From NCBI GenBank assembly GCA_016218705.1, contig JACRDC010000024.1:1-54718 (forward strand): a stretch of 54,718 bases of DNA. Direction: 5' to 3'. A model generated the notes under the pieces. It was not told where the DNA came from and did no database searches. It was given only the letters and a program-made list of their open reading frames with translations. Within the stretch, counting starts at the first letter, position 1. Each line of letters begins with the position of its first letter. Positions 17,614 through 28,429 of the stretch are shown in pieces. Both the position numbers and the translations under genes were made by a program. The DNA comes from Desulfarculus sp. GTDB lineage: Bacteria > Desulfobacterota > Desulfarculia > Desulfarculales > Desulfarculaceae.

Positions 17614-18763
17614 GTTGATACGATCCTGCCGGCGTCTGGTGGTCAAGGTTGGCTCGGCGGTGCTGGCCGGTCCCGAGGGCCTGGACCGCCGCCGGGTGGG
17701 CCTCCTGGCCGCCCAGGTGGCGCGCCTTATGACCCCGGAGCGCCAGGTGCTGATGGTCTCCTCGGGGGCCGTGGCCACCGGCCGGGCCAAGCGGGGGCTC
17801 TTGGGCGTCAAGCTCACCACCCCCCAGAAGCAGGCCGTGGCCGCCCTGGGCCAGGCCGGGCTGATGCAGGCCTATGAGCAGGCCTTCGCGGCCCATGGCC
17901 GGCAGGTGGCCCAGGTGCTGGTCACGGCCAACGACCTGCGCGACCGCGGCCGCCACGAAAACGCCCGCAACACCCTCTTCACCCTGCTGGACTGGGGGGT
18001 GGTCCCGGTGGTCAACGAAAACGACACCGTGGCCGTGGAGGGCCTCAAGCTGGGCGACAACGACAACCTGGCGGCGCTGTTGACCAACCTGCTGGGCGCC
18101 GAGCTGTTGATCGTCCTGACCAACGTGGACGGGCTCATGGACTCCGACCCCCGGGTCAACCCAGCGGCCCGGCGCATCCCCCTGGTGGAACGCGTGGAGG
18201 CCGATCTGCTGAAAACCGCCTCCAGCCAGCCCGGCTCGGTGGGCCTGGGCGGGGTCTTGTCCAAGGTGCGCGCCGCCGACAAGGTGGCCCGCTGCGGGGC
18301 CCACACCATCGTGGCCAACGGTCTTGATGACGACGTGCTGGACGGCCTGGCCGCCGGCCGCGACCTGGGCACCCTCTTTCGGCCGCGCAGCGCCCGGCTC
18401 ACCAGCCGCAAGCACTGGATCGCCTTTGCCGCCGCCCAGGCCGGCGAGATCGTGGTGGACGAGGGCGCGGTGCGCCCCCTGGTGGAGCGGGGCAAAAGCC
18501 TTCTGGCCGCCGGGGTGCGCGAGCTGCGCGGCGACTTCAGCGCTGGCCAGGCCGTGCGGGTCATCGGCCCCGGCGGGGTGATCCTGGGCGTGGGGCTTAC
18601 GGCCTACTCCAGCGAGGACCTGGCCAAGATCAAGGGCATGCGCTCCGACCAGATCGAGGCCCGCCTGGGGCACAAGGACTCCGACGAGGTGATCCACCGC
18701 GACGACTTGGTGGTCTTTGATCTCGAGGAAGAGGAGGAGGTGGCATGTCTGCTGAACACCTAG
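17594..18763 (+). CDS. proB: Glutamate 5-kinase
   Basis: First step of proline synthesis: ATP phosphorylation of glutamate. The 389 residues contain the amino-acid kinase domain ([47 protein letters not shown]) and a C-terminal PUA domain (about 290-370; [20 protein letters not shown]). It starts at ATG 17594 inside the end of obgE and overlaps proA by 19 bp, so obgE-proB-proA are coupled. It is probably feedback-inhibited by proline, as in the family. Confidence 0.96.
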   Translation: MTLDRAELIRSCRRLVVKVGSAVLAGPEGLDRRRVGLLAAQVARLMTPERQVLMVSSGAVATGRAKRGLLGVKLTTPQKQAVAALGQAGLMQAYEQAFAAHGRQVAQVLVTANDLRDRGRHENARNTLFTLLDWGVVPVVNENDTVAVEGLKLGDNDNLAALLTNLLGAELLIVLTNVDGLMDSDPRVNPAARRIPLVERVEADLLKTASSQPGSVGLGGVLSKVRAADKVARCGAHTIVANGLDDDVLDGLAAGRDLGTLFRPRSARLTSRKHWIAFAAAQAGEIVVDEGAVRPLVERGKSLLAAGVRELRGDFSAGQAVRVIGPGGVILGVGLTAYSSEDLAKIKGMRSDQIEARLGHKDSDEVIHRDDLVVFDLEEEEEVACLLNT

Positions 18764-20013
18764 CCCAAGAGATGGTGCGCGAGCTGTGCCTGGCCGCCAA
18801 GGCCGCCTCCCGCCAGTTGGCCGTGGCCAGCAGCGCGCAAAAAAACCTGGCCCTCTTGAACCTGGCCCAGGCCCTCTTGGACCAGGCCCCGGCCTTGAAG
18901 GCCGCCAACCAGGCCGACCTCACCGCCGCCGCCGACTCGGGCATGAGCGCGGCCATGCTGGACCGGCTGACCCTCTCAGACGGCGTGATCGCCTCCATGG
19001 CCCAGGGCCTGCGCGAAGTGGCCGCCCTGCCCGACCCCGTGGGCGAGGTGACCGGCATGTGGCGCCGGCCCAACGGCCTGTTGGTGGGCCGCCAGCGCAT
19101 CCCCCTGGGGGTGATCGGCTTCATCTACGAATCAAGGCCCAACGTCACCGTGGACGCCGCCGGCCTGTGCCTGAAAAGCGGCAACGCCGTGGTGCTCAAG
19201 GGCGGCAAGGAGGCCCTCAACTCCAACCTGGCCCTGGCCGGGCTGGTGGCGAGCGCCCTGAAGGACGCCGGCCTGCCCACCGCGGCGGCCCAGGTCATAC
19301 CCACCGTGGACCGCGCCGCCAGCCTGGCCCTGTTGCAGGAAGAAGACCTGGTGGATGTCATCATCCCCCGGGGCGGCGAGGGCCTGATCCGCTTCGTCAC
19401 CGCCAACAGCCGCATACCGGTGCTCAAGCACTACAAGGGCGTGTGCCACGTCTACGTGGACCAGGGCGCGGACCTGGACATGGCCGTGGACATCTGCGTC
19501 AACGCCAAGTGCCAGCGCCCGGGTGTATGCAACGCCATGGAGACGCTCCTGGTGCACCAGGACGAGGCGGCGGCCTTTTTGCCCCTGGTGGCGGCGGCCC
19601 TGCTGGAGCGGGGCGTGGAGCTCAGGGGCTGCCCGGCCACCCGCGCCCTGGTGGCCCAAGCCGTGCCGGCGGTGGAGGAGGACTGGCCCGCCGAGTTCCT
19701 GGACCTGATCCTGGCGGTGAGGGTGGTGGCCGGCCTGGATGAGGCCATGGAGCACATCGCCCGCTACGGCTCGGCCCACAGCGAGGCCATCGTCACCCGC
19801 GACTACGCCCGCGCCCGCCGCTTCATAAACGGCGTGGACTCCTCGGTGGTCCTGGTCAACGCCTCCACGCGCTTCAACGACGGCGGGCAACTGGGCCTGG
19901 GCGCCGAGATCGGCATCAACACCAGTAAGCTGCACGCCTTCGGCCCCATGGGGCTCACCGAGCTGACCACCCAGAAGTTCATCGTCCACGGCGACGGCCA
20001 GGTCAGGCAGTAG
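18745..20013 (+). CDS. proA: Gamma-glutamyl phosphate reductase
   Basis: Second step of proline synthesis: NADPH-dependent reduction of glutamyl phosphate to the semialdehyde. The 422-residue aldehyde-dehydrogenase-fold protein has the N-terminal cofactor region ([33 protein letters not shown]) and the catalytic cysteine region [17 protein letters not shown]. It ends 20 bp before nadD. Confidence 0.97.
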   Translation: MSAEHLAQEMVRELCLAAKAASRQLAVASSAQKNLALLNLAQALLDQAPALKAANQADLTAAADSGMSAAMLDRLTLSDGVIASMAQGLREVAALPDPVGEVTGMWRRPNGLLVGRQRIPLGVIGFIYESRPNVTVDAAGLCLKSGNAVVLKGGKEALNSNLALAGLVASALKDAGLPTAAAQVIPTVDRAASLALLQEEDLVDVIIPRGGEGLIRFVTANSRIPVLKHYKGVCHVYVDQGADLDMAVDICVNAKCQRPGVCNAMETLLVHQDEAAAFLPLVAAALLERGVELRGCPATRALVAQAVPAVEEDWPAEFLDLILAVRVVAGLDEAMEHIARYGSAHSEAIVTRDYARARRFINGVDSSVVLVNASTRFNDGGQLGLGAEIGINTSKLHAFGPMGLTELTTQKFIVHGDGQVRQ

Positions 20014-20032
20014 CGGGGGGGGCGGGGGAATC

Positions 20033-20713
20033 ATGAGCGCCGACACGCCGGACCGGGGCAGCCTGGCCATCTTCGGCGGAACCTTCGACCCCATCCACCT
20101 GGGGCACCTGCGCGCCGCCCAGGAGGTGGCCGAGGAGCTGGAACTGGCCTCGGTGCTCTTCATGCCCTGCGCCGACCCGGTCTTCCCCAAGGACGTGCGC
20201 GCCAGCGCCCAGCACCGCCTGGAGATGGCGCGCCTGGCCGTGCAGGGCAATCCCCATTTCGCGGTCAGCGACCTGGAGGTCAGACGCGGCGGCAAGAGCT
20301 ACGCCGTGGACACTCTGGAGGAGATGGCCCGCCGCCACCCCGGCCGCCCCCTGTTCTGGCTCATCGGGGCCGACGCCTTCTTCAAGCTGCACTCCTGGTA
20401 TCAGCCCCGGCGGCTGTTTGAGCTGGCCGACTTCGTGGTCATGACCCGCCCCGGCGCGCCGGGCAGCGACCTGCTCTCCTATCTGACCTACTACCTGGAC
20501 CCGGCCTTTGCCCCGGCCGAGGGCGGCTGGGTGCGCTTGGCCAACGGCCACGGCGCCAAGCGGCTCACCACCACCCTTTTGGACATCAGCAGCACCGATA
20601 TCCGCCGGCGGGCGGCCCAGGGCCTCTCGCTCACCTACCTTGTGCCGGCGGCGGTGGAGGATTATATTTGTAGAATGAAACTTTACGGCGCACCCGGCGG
20701 GGAGGACTCATGA
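20033..20713 (+). CDS. nadD: Nicotinate-nucleotide adenylyltransferase
   Basis: Adenylates nicotinate mononucleotide in NAD synthesis. The 226-residue protein has the nucleotidyltransferase motif GGTFDPIHLGHL, the middle DAFFKLHSWYQPRRLFELAD and the C-terminal ISSTDIRRRAAQG. ATG 20033 follows a GGGGG-rich site. It overlaps rsfS (ATGA), the usual nadD-rsfS pairing next to obgE-proAB. Confidence 0.95.
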   Translation: MSADTPDRGSLAIFGGTFDPIHLGHLRAAQEVAEELELASVLFMPCADPVFPKDVRASAQHRLEMARLAVQGNPHFAVSDLEVRRGGKSYAVDTLEEMARRHPGRPLFWLIGADAFFKLHSWYQPRRLFELADFVVMTRPGAPGSDLLSYLTYYLDPAFAPAEGGWVRLANGHGAKRLTTTLLDISSTDIRRRAAQGLSLTYLVPAAVEDYICRMKLYGAPGGEDS

Positions 20714-21138
20714 CCACCCGCCCCCGCTCCCGGCCTACTCGGCCCCGGGACTCCAAGGATACCGCCCTGCTGTGCATGGCGGCCGCCAGCCGCAAGAAGG
20801 CCCAGGACCTGCTCCTTCTGGACGTGGGGGCCATCAGCGGCTATACCGACTACCTGCTCCTGGCCAGCGGACGCTCCACCCGCCAGGCCGGGGCCATCGC
20901 CGAGGGCATCGCGCGGGCGCTCAAGAAGGCCGGCGTCAAGCCCCTGGGACAGGACGGCCTCAAGGAGGGGCGCTGGGCGCTCCTGGATTTCGGCGACGTG
21001 GTGGTGCACGTCTTCCACCAGCCGGTGCGCGAGTTCTACGACCTGGAGTCCCTGTGGTCCGACGCCCCCCGGGTGGAGGTGGACGAGGCCGCCCTGGAGG
21101 GCCTGCTGCCCCCCGAGACCGCAACCGCCGGAGACTGA
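20710..21138 (+). CDS. rsfS: Ribosomal silencing factor RsfS
   Basis: Binds L14 on the 50S subunit and blocks subunit joining when nutrients are low. The 142-residue protein has a short basic N-terminal extension, then ISGYTDYLLLASGRSTRQAG and the C-terminal WALLDFGDVVVHVFHQPVRE typical of the family. It is coupled to nadD by a 4-nt overlap and precedes gpmI by 9 bp. Confidence 0.95.
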   Translation: MTTRPRSRPTRPRDSKDTALLCMAAASRKKAQDLLLLDVGAISGYTDYLLLASGRSTRQAGAIAEGIARALKKAGVKPLGQDGLKEGRWALLDFGDVVVHVFHQPVREFYDLESLWSDAPRVEVDEAALEGLLPPETATAGD

Positions 21139-21147
21139 CAACCAGCC

Positions 21148-22701
21148 ATGAGCAAGCAACCCCTGGTGGCGCTGATAATCCTGGATGGCTGGGGCATCGC
21201 CCCGGCCGGGCCGGGCAACGCCGTGAGCCTGGCCAAGACACCCTATCTGGACTCCCTCTTCGCCCAGTACCCCCACGGCCAACTGGCCTGCTTCGGCGAG
21301 GCCGTGGGCCTGCCCGAGGGGCAGATGGGCAACTCCGAGGTGGGGCACCTCAACCTGGGCGCCGGCCGGGTGATATACCAGGACATCACGCGCATCAACC
21401 GCGCCATCCGCCTGGGCGAGCTGGCCACGAACCCGGCCCTGTCCCGGGCCTTTGGCCGGGTCAAGGAGAACAACTCCACCCTGCACCTGTTGGGCCTGCT
21501 CAGCGACGGCGGGGTGCACTCCCTGCAGGAGCACCTCCACGCCCTCATCCGCCAGGCCGTGGCCGTTGGTGTCGGGCGCATCGCCATTCACGCCTTTTTG
21601 GATGGCCGCGACACCCCGCCCGACTCGGGGGCCGGGTATCTGCAACAACTTCAGGACTTTCTGAAGGACTATCCCCAGGCCCGCGTGGCCACGGTGACGG
21701 GACGCTTCTGGGCCATGGACCGCGACAAGCGCTGGGAACGCGTGCAGCGCGCCTGGGAGGCCCTGGTGCGCGGCCAGGGCGCAAAGGCCCTTGACCCCGT
21801 GGCGGCGGTGCTTGAGGCCTACGCCCGCCAGGAGTACGACGAGTTCGTGCAGCCGGTGGTCATCGCCGGGCCGGGCCAGGAGCCCACGACCATCAGTGAC
21901 GGCGACGCGGTGGTCTTTTTCAACTTTAGGGCCGACCGCGCCCGCGAGCTGACCTGGGCCTTCAACTCGCCGGACTTCAGCGGCTTTGACGTAAGCGACC
22001 GCCCCCACTTAAGCGACTACGTCTGCCTGACCCAGTACGACGAGCACCTTCAGGTGCCCGTGGCCTTCCCGCCCCAGGACATCTCGGCCACCCTGGCCGA
22101 GGTGGTGAGCCAGGCGGGCCTCAAGCAACTGCACATCGCCGAGACCGAAAAATACGCCCACGTGACGTTCTTCTTCAACGGCGGCCGCGAGGAGCCCTTC
22201 CCCGGCGAGGACCGGGTGCTCATCCCCTCGCCCAAGGAAGTAACCACCTACGACCAGAAGCCGGCCATGAGCGCCCCGGAGGTGACCGGGGAGGTGCTGG
22301 GGCGCATCGCCTCGGGCCAGTACGATCTATTGATAATGAACTACGCCAACGGCGACATGGTGGGGCACACCGGCATACTGCCGGCGGCCATCGCGGCCAT
22401 GGAGGCGGTGGACGCCTGCCTGGCCCAGGTCATCCCGGCCATCCTGCGGCAGGGCGGCAGCGTGCTACTCACCGCCGACCATGGCAACGCCGAGCAGATG
22501 ATGGACGAGCACGGCGGCCCCTACACGGCGCACACCGTGGCCAACCCGGTGCCGCTGCTCTTGATTACCCCCCAGGGCCGGGCCGGCCTGCGCCCGGAGG
22601 GCGCCCTGTGCGACGTGGCCCCCACCCTGCTGGGCCTGTTGGGCCTGGACCAGCCGGCGGCCATGACCGGCCAGGACCTGACCAAGCCAGGCGAGGGGTG
22701 A
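21148..22701 (+). CDS. gpmI: 2,3-bisphosphoglycerate-independent phosphoglycerate mutase
   Basis: Interconverts 3- and 2-phosphoglycerate using two Mn ions. The 517-residue alkaline-phosphatase-fold protein has the N-terminal metal motif ILDGWGIAP, the phospho-accepting serine S63 in GQMGNSEVGHLNLGAG, and the C-terminal metal site TADHGNAEQMMDEHGGPYTA. The length is normal. It lies 9 bp after rsfS and ends 1 bp before the M48 protease gene. Confidence 0.97.
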   Translation: MSKQPLVALIILDGWGIAPAGPGNAVSLAKTPYLDSLFAQYPHGQLACFGEAVGLPEGQMGNSEVGHLNLGAGRVIYQDITRINRAIRLGELATNPALSRAFGRVKENNSTLHLLGLLSDGGVHSLQEHLHALIRQAVAVGVGRIAIHAFLDGRDTPPDSGAGYLQQLQDFLKDYPQARVATVTGRFWAMDRDKRWERVQRAWEALVRGQGAKALDPVAAVLEAYARQEYDEFVQPVVIAGPGQEPTTISDGDAVVFFNFRADRARELTWAFNSPDFSGFDVSDRPHLSDYVCLTQYDEHLQVPVAFPPQDISATLAEVVSQAGLKQLHIAETEKYAHVTFFFNGGREEPFPGEDRVLIPSPKEVTTYDQKPAMSAPEVTGEVLGRIASGQYDLLIMNYANGDMVGHTGILPAAIAAMEAVDACLAQVIPAILRQGGSVLLTADHGNAEQMMDEHGGPYTAHTVANPVPLLLITPQGRAGLRPEGALCDVAPTLLGLLGLDQPAAMTGQDLTKPGEG

Positions 22702-22702
22702 C

Positions 22703-24244
22703 ATGCTAAGGCGCGGCCTGGCTTGGCTTCTGGTCTTCCTGACGGCCCTGGGGTGCTGGCCCGGCCAAGCCCAGGCGCTCATTACCCTGGAGGAGGAGCG
22801 CAAGATCGGCCGCGAGGCCTATGACGAGATCATGCGGGAGGTGCCGCTCATCACCGACCCCGACATCCTGGGCTACGTGCGCGGCCTGGGAAACCGCCTG
22901 GTGGCCGAGCTGAACGACAACCCCTTCACTTTCACCTTCAACGTGGCCGACAGCGGCGATCTCAACGCCTTCGCCCTGCCCGGCGGCTACATCTTCTTTT
23001 TCCGGGGCATGATAACCGCCCTGGATTCCGAGGCCGAGCTGGCCGGCATCCTGGCCCACGAGATATCCCACGTCTCCCACCGCCACCTGGCCCACCGCAT
23101 GGAGAACACCGCGCCCTTGAACGCGGCCATGCTGGCCGGCATGCTGGCCGGGGTGCTGTTGGGCGCCGTGGGCAACTCGCCCCAGATGGGCCAGGCGCTG
23201 ACCTTCGGCTCCCTGGCCGGCGGCATCCAGGCCCACCTGGCCTTCTCGCGCGAGGACGAGGAGCAGGCCGACTATGCGGGCTTTCGCCTGATGACCGGCC
23301 TGGGCTACCCCGGCCAGGAAATGGCCGTGAGCTTCAACCGCATCTGGCGGGTGGAGCGCATCATGGGCGCCGAGGTGCCCAACTACCTGCGCTCCCACCC
23401 CACCAGCCCCCAGCGCATGGAGCGCATGGACGACATGGCCCGCCGCGGCCCGGCCAAGCAGAGGCCCTACGACAACACCACCTTCCAGGTGGTCAAGACC
23501 CGGCTCATCGCCCTGTACGACAACGAGGACACCGCCCAGACCACCTTCCAGCGCCAGCGCCGCGAGAACCCCCAGGACCCCATGCCCATGTACGGCATGG
23601 CCCTGTTGGAGGGCCGGCGCAGCCGCTATGAGCAGGCCCTGGCCTATCTCAGGGCCGTGGAGGCCCAGTGGCCCGGCAAGCCCTACATCCTGCGCGCCCA
23701 GGCCACCGCCCACCTGCGCCTGGGCGAGCCGGCCCAGGCCCAGGCCCTCTTGCGCCAGGTGCTCCTGGCCCAGCCCGAGGACACCTCGGCGCTAAGCAGC
23801 CTTGGCCAGGCCTACCTGCAACAGGACCACCTGCCCGAGGCCCGGGGGGTCTATGAGCGCCTGGTCAAGTTGGACCCCAAGGACCACGAGGCCATTTACA
23901 ACCTGGGCCTGACCCTGGGCAAGATGGGGCGCACCAGCCAGGCCTCCCTGTACCTGGGCCTGGCCTTCCAGGCCCGGGGCAGCGAGCGCTCGGCCCGCTT
24001 CCACCTGACCAAGGCCGCCCAGGCCGCCGACCTCTCCCAGGAGGAGCACAAGCGGGCCGAGGAGGCCCTGGCCAAGCTGGACGACCGCGAGGCCAAGAAG
24101 CACAAGCAGCAGTTGGAACAGGAACGCCGACGCCGCGACGAGGAACGCCGCCGCGATGACGAGCGCCGCCGCGACGACGAGCGCCGCCGGCCAGACCCGC
24201 GCAACCCCGACAGCACCAGCCGCCCCTGGTTCATCGGACGCTGA
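22703..24244 (+). CDS. Periplasmic M48 metalloprotease with TPRs (BepA-like)
   Basis: Similar to BepA/YfgC, a periplasmic protease-chaperone that checks LptD and BAM assembly. The 513-residue protein has a signal peptide (about 1-26, LLVFLTALGCWPGQAQA), the zinc motif LAHEISHVSHRHLAHR with a third ligand in SREDEEQADYAG, and C-terminal TPRs (about 300-440). The tail, about 470-505, is extremely charged, with repeated RRRDDE blocks, unlike E. coli BepA; the DNA there is a short imperfect tandem repeat. It lies one base after gpmI. The gene name bepA is plausible but not proven. Confidence 0.88.
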   Translation: MLRRGLAWLLVFLTALGCWPGQAQALITLEEERKIGREAYDEIMREVPLITDPDILGYVRGLGNRLVAELNDNPFTFTFNVADSGDLNAFALPGGYIFFFRGMITALDSEAELAGILAHEISHVSHRHLAHRMENTAPLNAAMLAGMLAGVLLGAVGNSPQMGQALTFGSLAGGIQAHLAFSREDEEQADYAGFRLMTGLGYPGQEMAVSFNRIWRVERIMGAEVPNYLRSHPTSPQRMERMDDMARRGPAKQRPYDNTTFQVVKTRLIALYDNEDTAQTTFQRQRRENPQDPMPMYGMALLEGRRSRYEQALAYLRAVEAQWPGKPYILRAQATAHLRLGEPAQAQALLRQVLLAQPEDTSALSSLGQAYLQQDHLPEARGVYERLVKLDPKDHEAIYNLGLTLGKMGRTSQASLYLGLAFQARGSERSARFHLTKAAQAADLSQEEHKRAEEALAKLDDREAKKHKQQLEQERRRRDEERRRDDERRRDDERRRPDPRNPDSTSRPWFIGR

Positions 24245-24296
24245 AACAACCAAACGCCTGCCCCAGGGTGTGGAACCATGCTCGAAGAGCGGGGTC

Positions 24297-24857
24297 ATGT
24301 TCAAACAGCATGACCACGTAGGCTTTGTCTGCGGCCAGCTCTGGCAGTGGCGCAAGGTGGTGTTTCCCTATCTGGCCCAGGGCCTGGCCAGGGGCGAGCG
24401 CTGCGCGTACCTCACCACCCTGCACACCCCCTGGCTGCTCACCAACCTGCTGGCCTGGCAGGGCGTCAACCTACAGGCGGTCAAGGCCCGCGGCCAGCTT
24501 GTCATCGCCGACGCCGCCCGCCATTACCTGCACCGGGGCTGGTTCGACCCCGACCGGGCCATCGCCAAGAACATCGCCGCCACCCGGCGCGCCCTTGACC
24601 AAGGCTTCACCGGCCTGCGCTCGGTGGGCGACATGTCCTGGGCCGCCTATCATCCCCTGGAGTGGGAGCGCCTGGAGGAATACGAAACACGCCTTGACCG
24701 GGAACTCTTCGCCTGTCTGCCGGCAACGGCCATCTGCCTCTATGACCAGCAGCTCTTCTCGCCCGGCCTGCGCGAGATGGTGGAACGCACCCATCCCCTG
24801 ATGATTGACGCCCTGGGCCTGCCCCGGCCGGGGGGACGGGCAGCCGGACACTGCTAG
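24297..24857 (+). CDS. Stand-alone MEDS-domain protein
   Basis: A 186-residue protein matching the MEDS sensory domain (the DcmR-type domain of methanogens and methylotrophs): HDHVGFVCGQLWQWRKVVFP then YLAQGLARGERCAYLT near the N-terminus and FTGLRSVGDMSWAAYHPLEW in the middle. MEDS resembles a degraded RecA/KaiC-like fold and is usually fused to a DNA-binding or kinase domain; here it is alone. The start is uncertain: ATG 24297 is chosen, with GTG 24270 as an alternative; a frame extending to 24156 overlaps the protease gene. No partner kinase is adjacent. Confidence 0.75.
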   Translation: MFKQHDHVGFVCGQLWQWRKVVFPYLAQGLARGERCAYLTTLHTPWLLTNLLAWQGVNLQAVKARGQLVIADAARHYLHRGWFDPDRAIAKNIAATRRALDQGFTGLRSVGDMSWAAYHPLEWERLEEYETRLDRELFACLPATAICLYDQQLFSPGLREMVERTHPLMIDALGLPRPGGRAAGHC

Positions 24858-24882
24858 GGCCTGGCCCGCGCCGGCGCCAAAA

Positions 24883-24913
24883 ACCGCGAGCCTCCGGGGT
24901 ATCCCGGAGGCTC
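24883..24913 (-). terminator. Intrinsic terminator of the EF-G gene (minus)
   Basis: A perfect 11-bp stem, GAGCCTCCGGG (24888-24898) with CCCGGAGGCTC (24903-24913), and a 4-nt loop. Read on the minus strand it is followed by GCGGTTTTTGG, a T5 tract. It lies between convergent genes and may also stop plus-strand transcription from the MEDS gene. Confidence 0.8.
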
Positions 24914-24939
24914 GTCGTCTGGGCGGCCGGCGGGACGGC

Positions 24940-26988
<2,049 letters not shown>

Positions 26989-27122
26989 GGCTAGCCTTCT
27001 CTTTCCCAGGTGGTAGGCGGGCAGGCCTCCACGCCCCCGCCCGGCCAGGCGGCCGGCGGCTCAACGCAAGGGACCCGCGCATAAAACTGTAGCCGCCTCG
27101 CAAACTGGCGGCTGATATAGTA

Positions 27123-27150
27123 TTTATACGCGCAAGCGCGCCCCTGTCAA
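27123..27150 (-). promoter_or_regulatory. Strong sigma-70 promoter of the EF-G gene
   Basis: On the minus strand: TTGACA (27145-27150), 16 bp, TATAAA (27123-27128). It predicts a leader of about 125 nt. Within the leader, AGCCGCC and GGCGGCT (about 27092-27114) form a 7-bp hairpin near the 5' end. Confidence 0.8.
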
Positions 27151-27199
27151 CCCGGCCGGCCCCCCTGGCCGGCCCCTGGAGGGCCGCCACGGAGCGCTC

Positions 27200-27865
27200 A
27201 TGGCCCAACCCCAGTCTCCAGACACCCTGGCCCCGCGCCTCATGGACCTGTACCAGCGCCTGCTGGCCGCCTTCGGACCACAGCACTGGTGGCCGGGCGA
27301 GACGCCCTTCGAGGTCCTGGTGGGCGCGGTGCTGACCCAGAACACCAACTGGGGCAACGTGGAGCGGGCCATAAACAATCTCAAGGCCCGGGGCCTGCTC
27401 TCGCTGGAGGCCCTGCGCGCCCTGCCCTCGGGGGAGCTGGCGGAGCTGATCCGGCCGGCCGGCTACTACAACCTCAAGGCCGGGCGCCTGATGAACCTGC
27501 TGGACCTGCTGGCCCTGCGCTTCGGCGGCGACCTCGAGGCCCTGTGGCGCCTGCCCCTCACCCAGGCCCGGGCGGCGCTGTTGTCCAGCAAGGGCGTGGG
27601 GCCCGAGACCGCCGACTCCATCCTGCTCTACGCCGGCGGATTGCCCAGCTTCGTGGTGGACGCCTACACCTTCAGGGTGCTGGGGCGCCACGGCCTGGCC
27701 GAGCCCGGCCTGGACTACCACGGCCTGCGGACGCGCTTCATGCACAACCTGCCCGCCGAACCGGACCTTTACAACGAGTACCACGCGCTCCTGGTGCGCC
27801 TGGGCAAGCATCACTGCAAAAAGACCACCCCCCAGTGCGCGGGCTGCCCCCTGGAGGGCTGGTAG
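27200..27865 (+). CDS. HhH-GPD DNA glycosylase, MagIII/endonuclease III-like
   Basis: Base-excision repair glycosylase. The 221-residue protein has FEVLVGAVLTQNTNWGNVER, the HhH motif SSKGVGPETADSILLYA and the catalytic aspartate D154 in FVVDAYTFRV. The lysine that gives endonuclease III its lyase activity is replaced by E136 (GPETAD versus GRKTAN), so a monofunctional glycosylase like Helicobacter 3-methyladenine glycosylase MagIII is expected. The Fe-S cysteines C206, C213 and C216 match C-x6-C-x2-C, but the fourth, expected at position 222, is exactly the stop codon. ATG 27200 has a weak ribosome site. The next gene abuts the stop. Confidence 0.85.
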   Translation: MAQPQSPDTLAPRLMDLYQRLLAAFGPQHWWPGETPFEVLVGAVLTQNTNWGNVERAINNLKARGLLSLEALRALPSGELAELIRPAGYYNLKAGRLMNLLDLLALRFGGDLEALWRLPLTQARAALLSSKGVGPETADSILLYAGGLPSFVVDAYTFRVLGRHGLAEPGLDYHGLRTRFMHNLPAEPDLYNEYHALLVRLGKHHCKKTTPQCAGCPLEGW

Positions 27866-28297
27866 ATGAGCCTGTCGCCAAAGCAAATCACCTATCGCCT
27901 GATCGAGTTCAACGGATGTTGGCAATGCCCCCACCTGGTACCGCCCCAGTGGCCAGGCGATGAACACTATTGCAGAATGGTGTATCAGCATCTGGACCCT
28001 TCCGCCCCCCGGGACTGGGTTTTCGACTGCTGCCCTCTGCCCTCACCCGACGACTCCAGCCGCCGCTATCGTCACATAAGGGGCTGCATGGACGACTGCC
28101 CCCACTGCGAGGATCGTCCCCAGGAGCCCGAGTTGGATAACCATTGCGCGCTGACCGGCCAGGATTTCCCCAACCCTTGGTATTACGACGAAGACTACGA
28201 TACAGATATGTTGGATGATTTCTGGACCCTGCCGAATTGCCCCCTGCCAGCTACCACCGACCCGCCTTCATCCGGCATTGGCTGGGATTGCTTTTAA
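27866..28297 (+). CDS. Cysteine-rich small protein, unknown
   Basis: A 143-residue acidic, aromatic-rich soluble protein with 11 cysteines, including C18-x2-C21 (FNGCWQCPH), C36, adjacent C55-C56, and C74-x3-C78-x2-C81 (GCMDDCPHC). The pattern suggests one or two zinc or iron-sulfur sites. Its ATG abuts the stop of the glycosylase gene, with GGAGG inside the end of that gene, so the two are coupled. Its codon use is less GC-biased than that of its neighbours. I do not recognise a named family. Confidence 0.75.
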   Translation: MSLSPKQITYRLIEFNGCWQCPHLVPPQWPGDEHYCRMVYQHLDPSAPRDWVFDCCPLPSPDDSSRRYRHIRGCMDDCPHCEDRPQEPELDNHCALTGQDFPNPWYYDEDYDTDMLDDFWTLPNCPLPATTDPPSSGIGWDCF

Positions 28298-28429
28298 GGC
28301 CTGGCCAGCCAGTCCCTGGCAAAACCCCCACTGGCCATGCCTACCAAGAAACTGGGATTCCAGCTTGCCAAGCCGGGCATTTAAGGCATAATTGGCCAGG
28401 TTTGCAGGACTGCTTGCCCGAGGTGCCCG

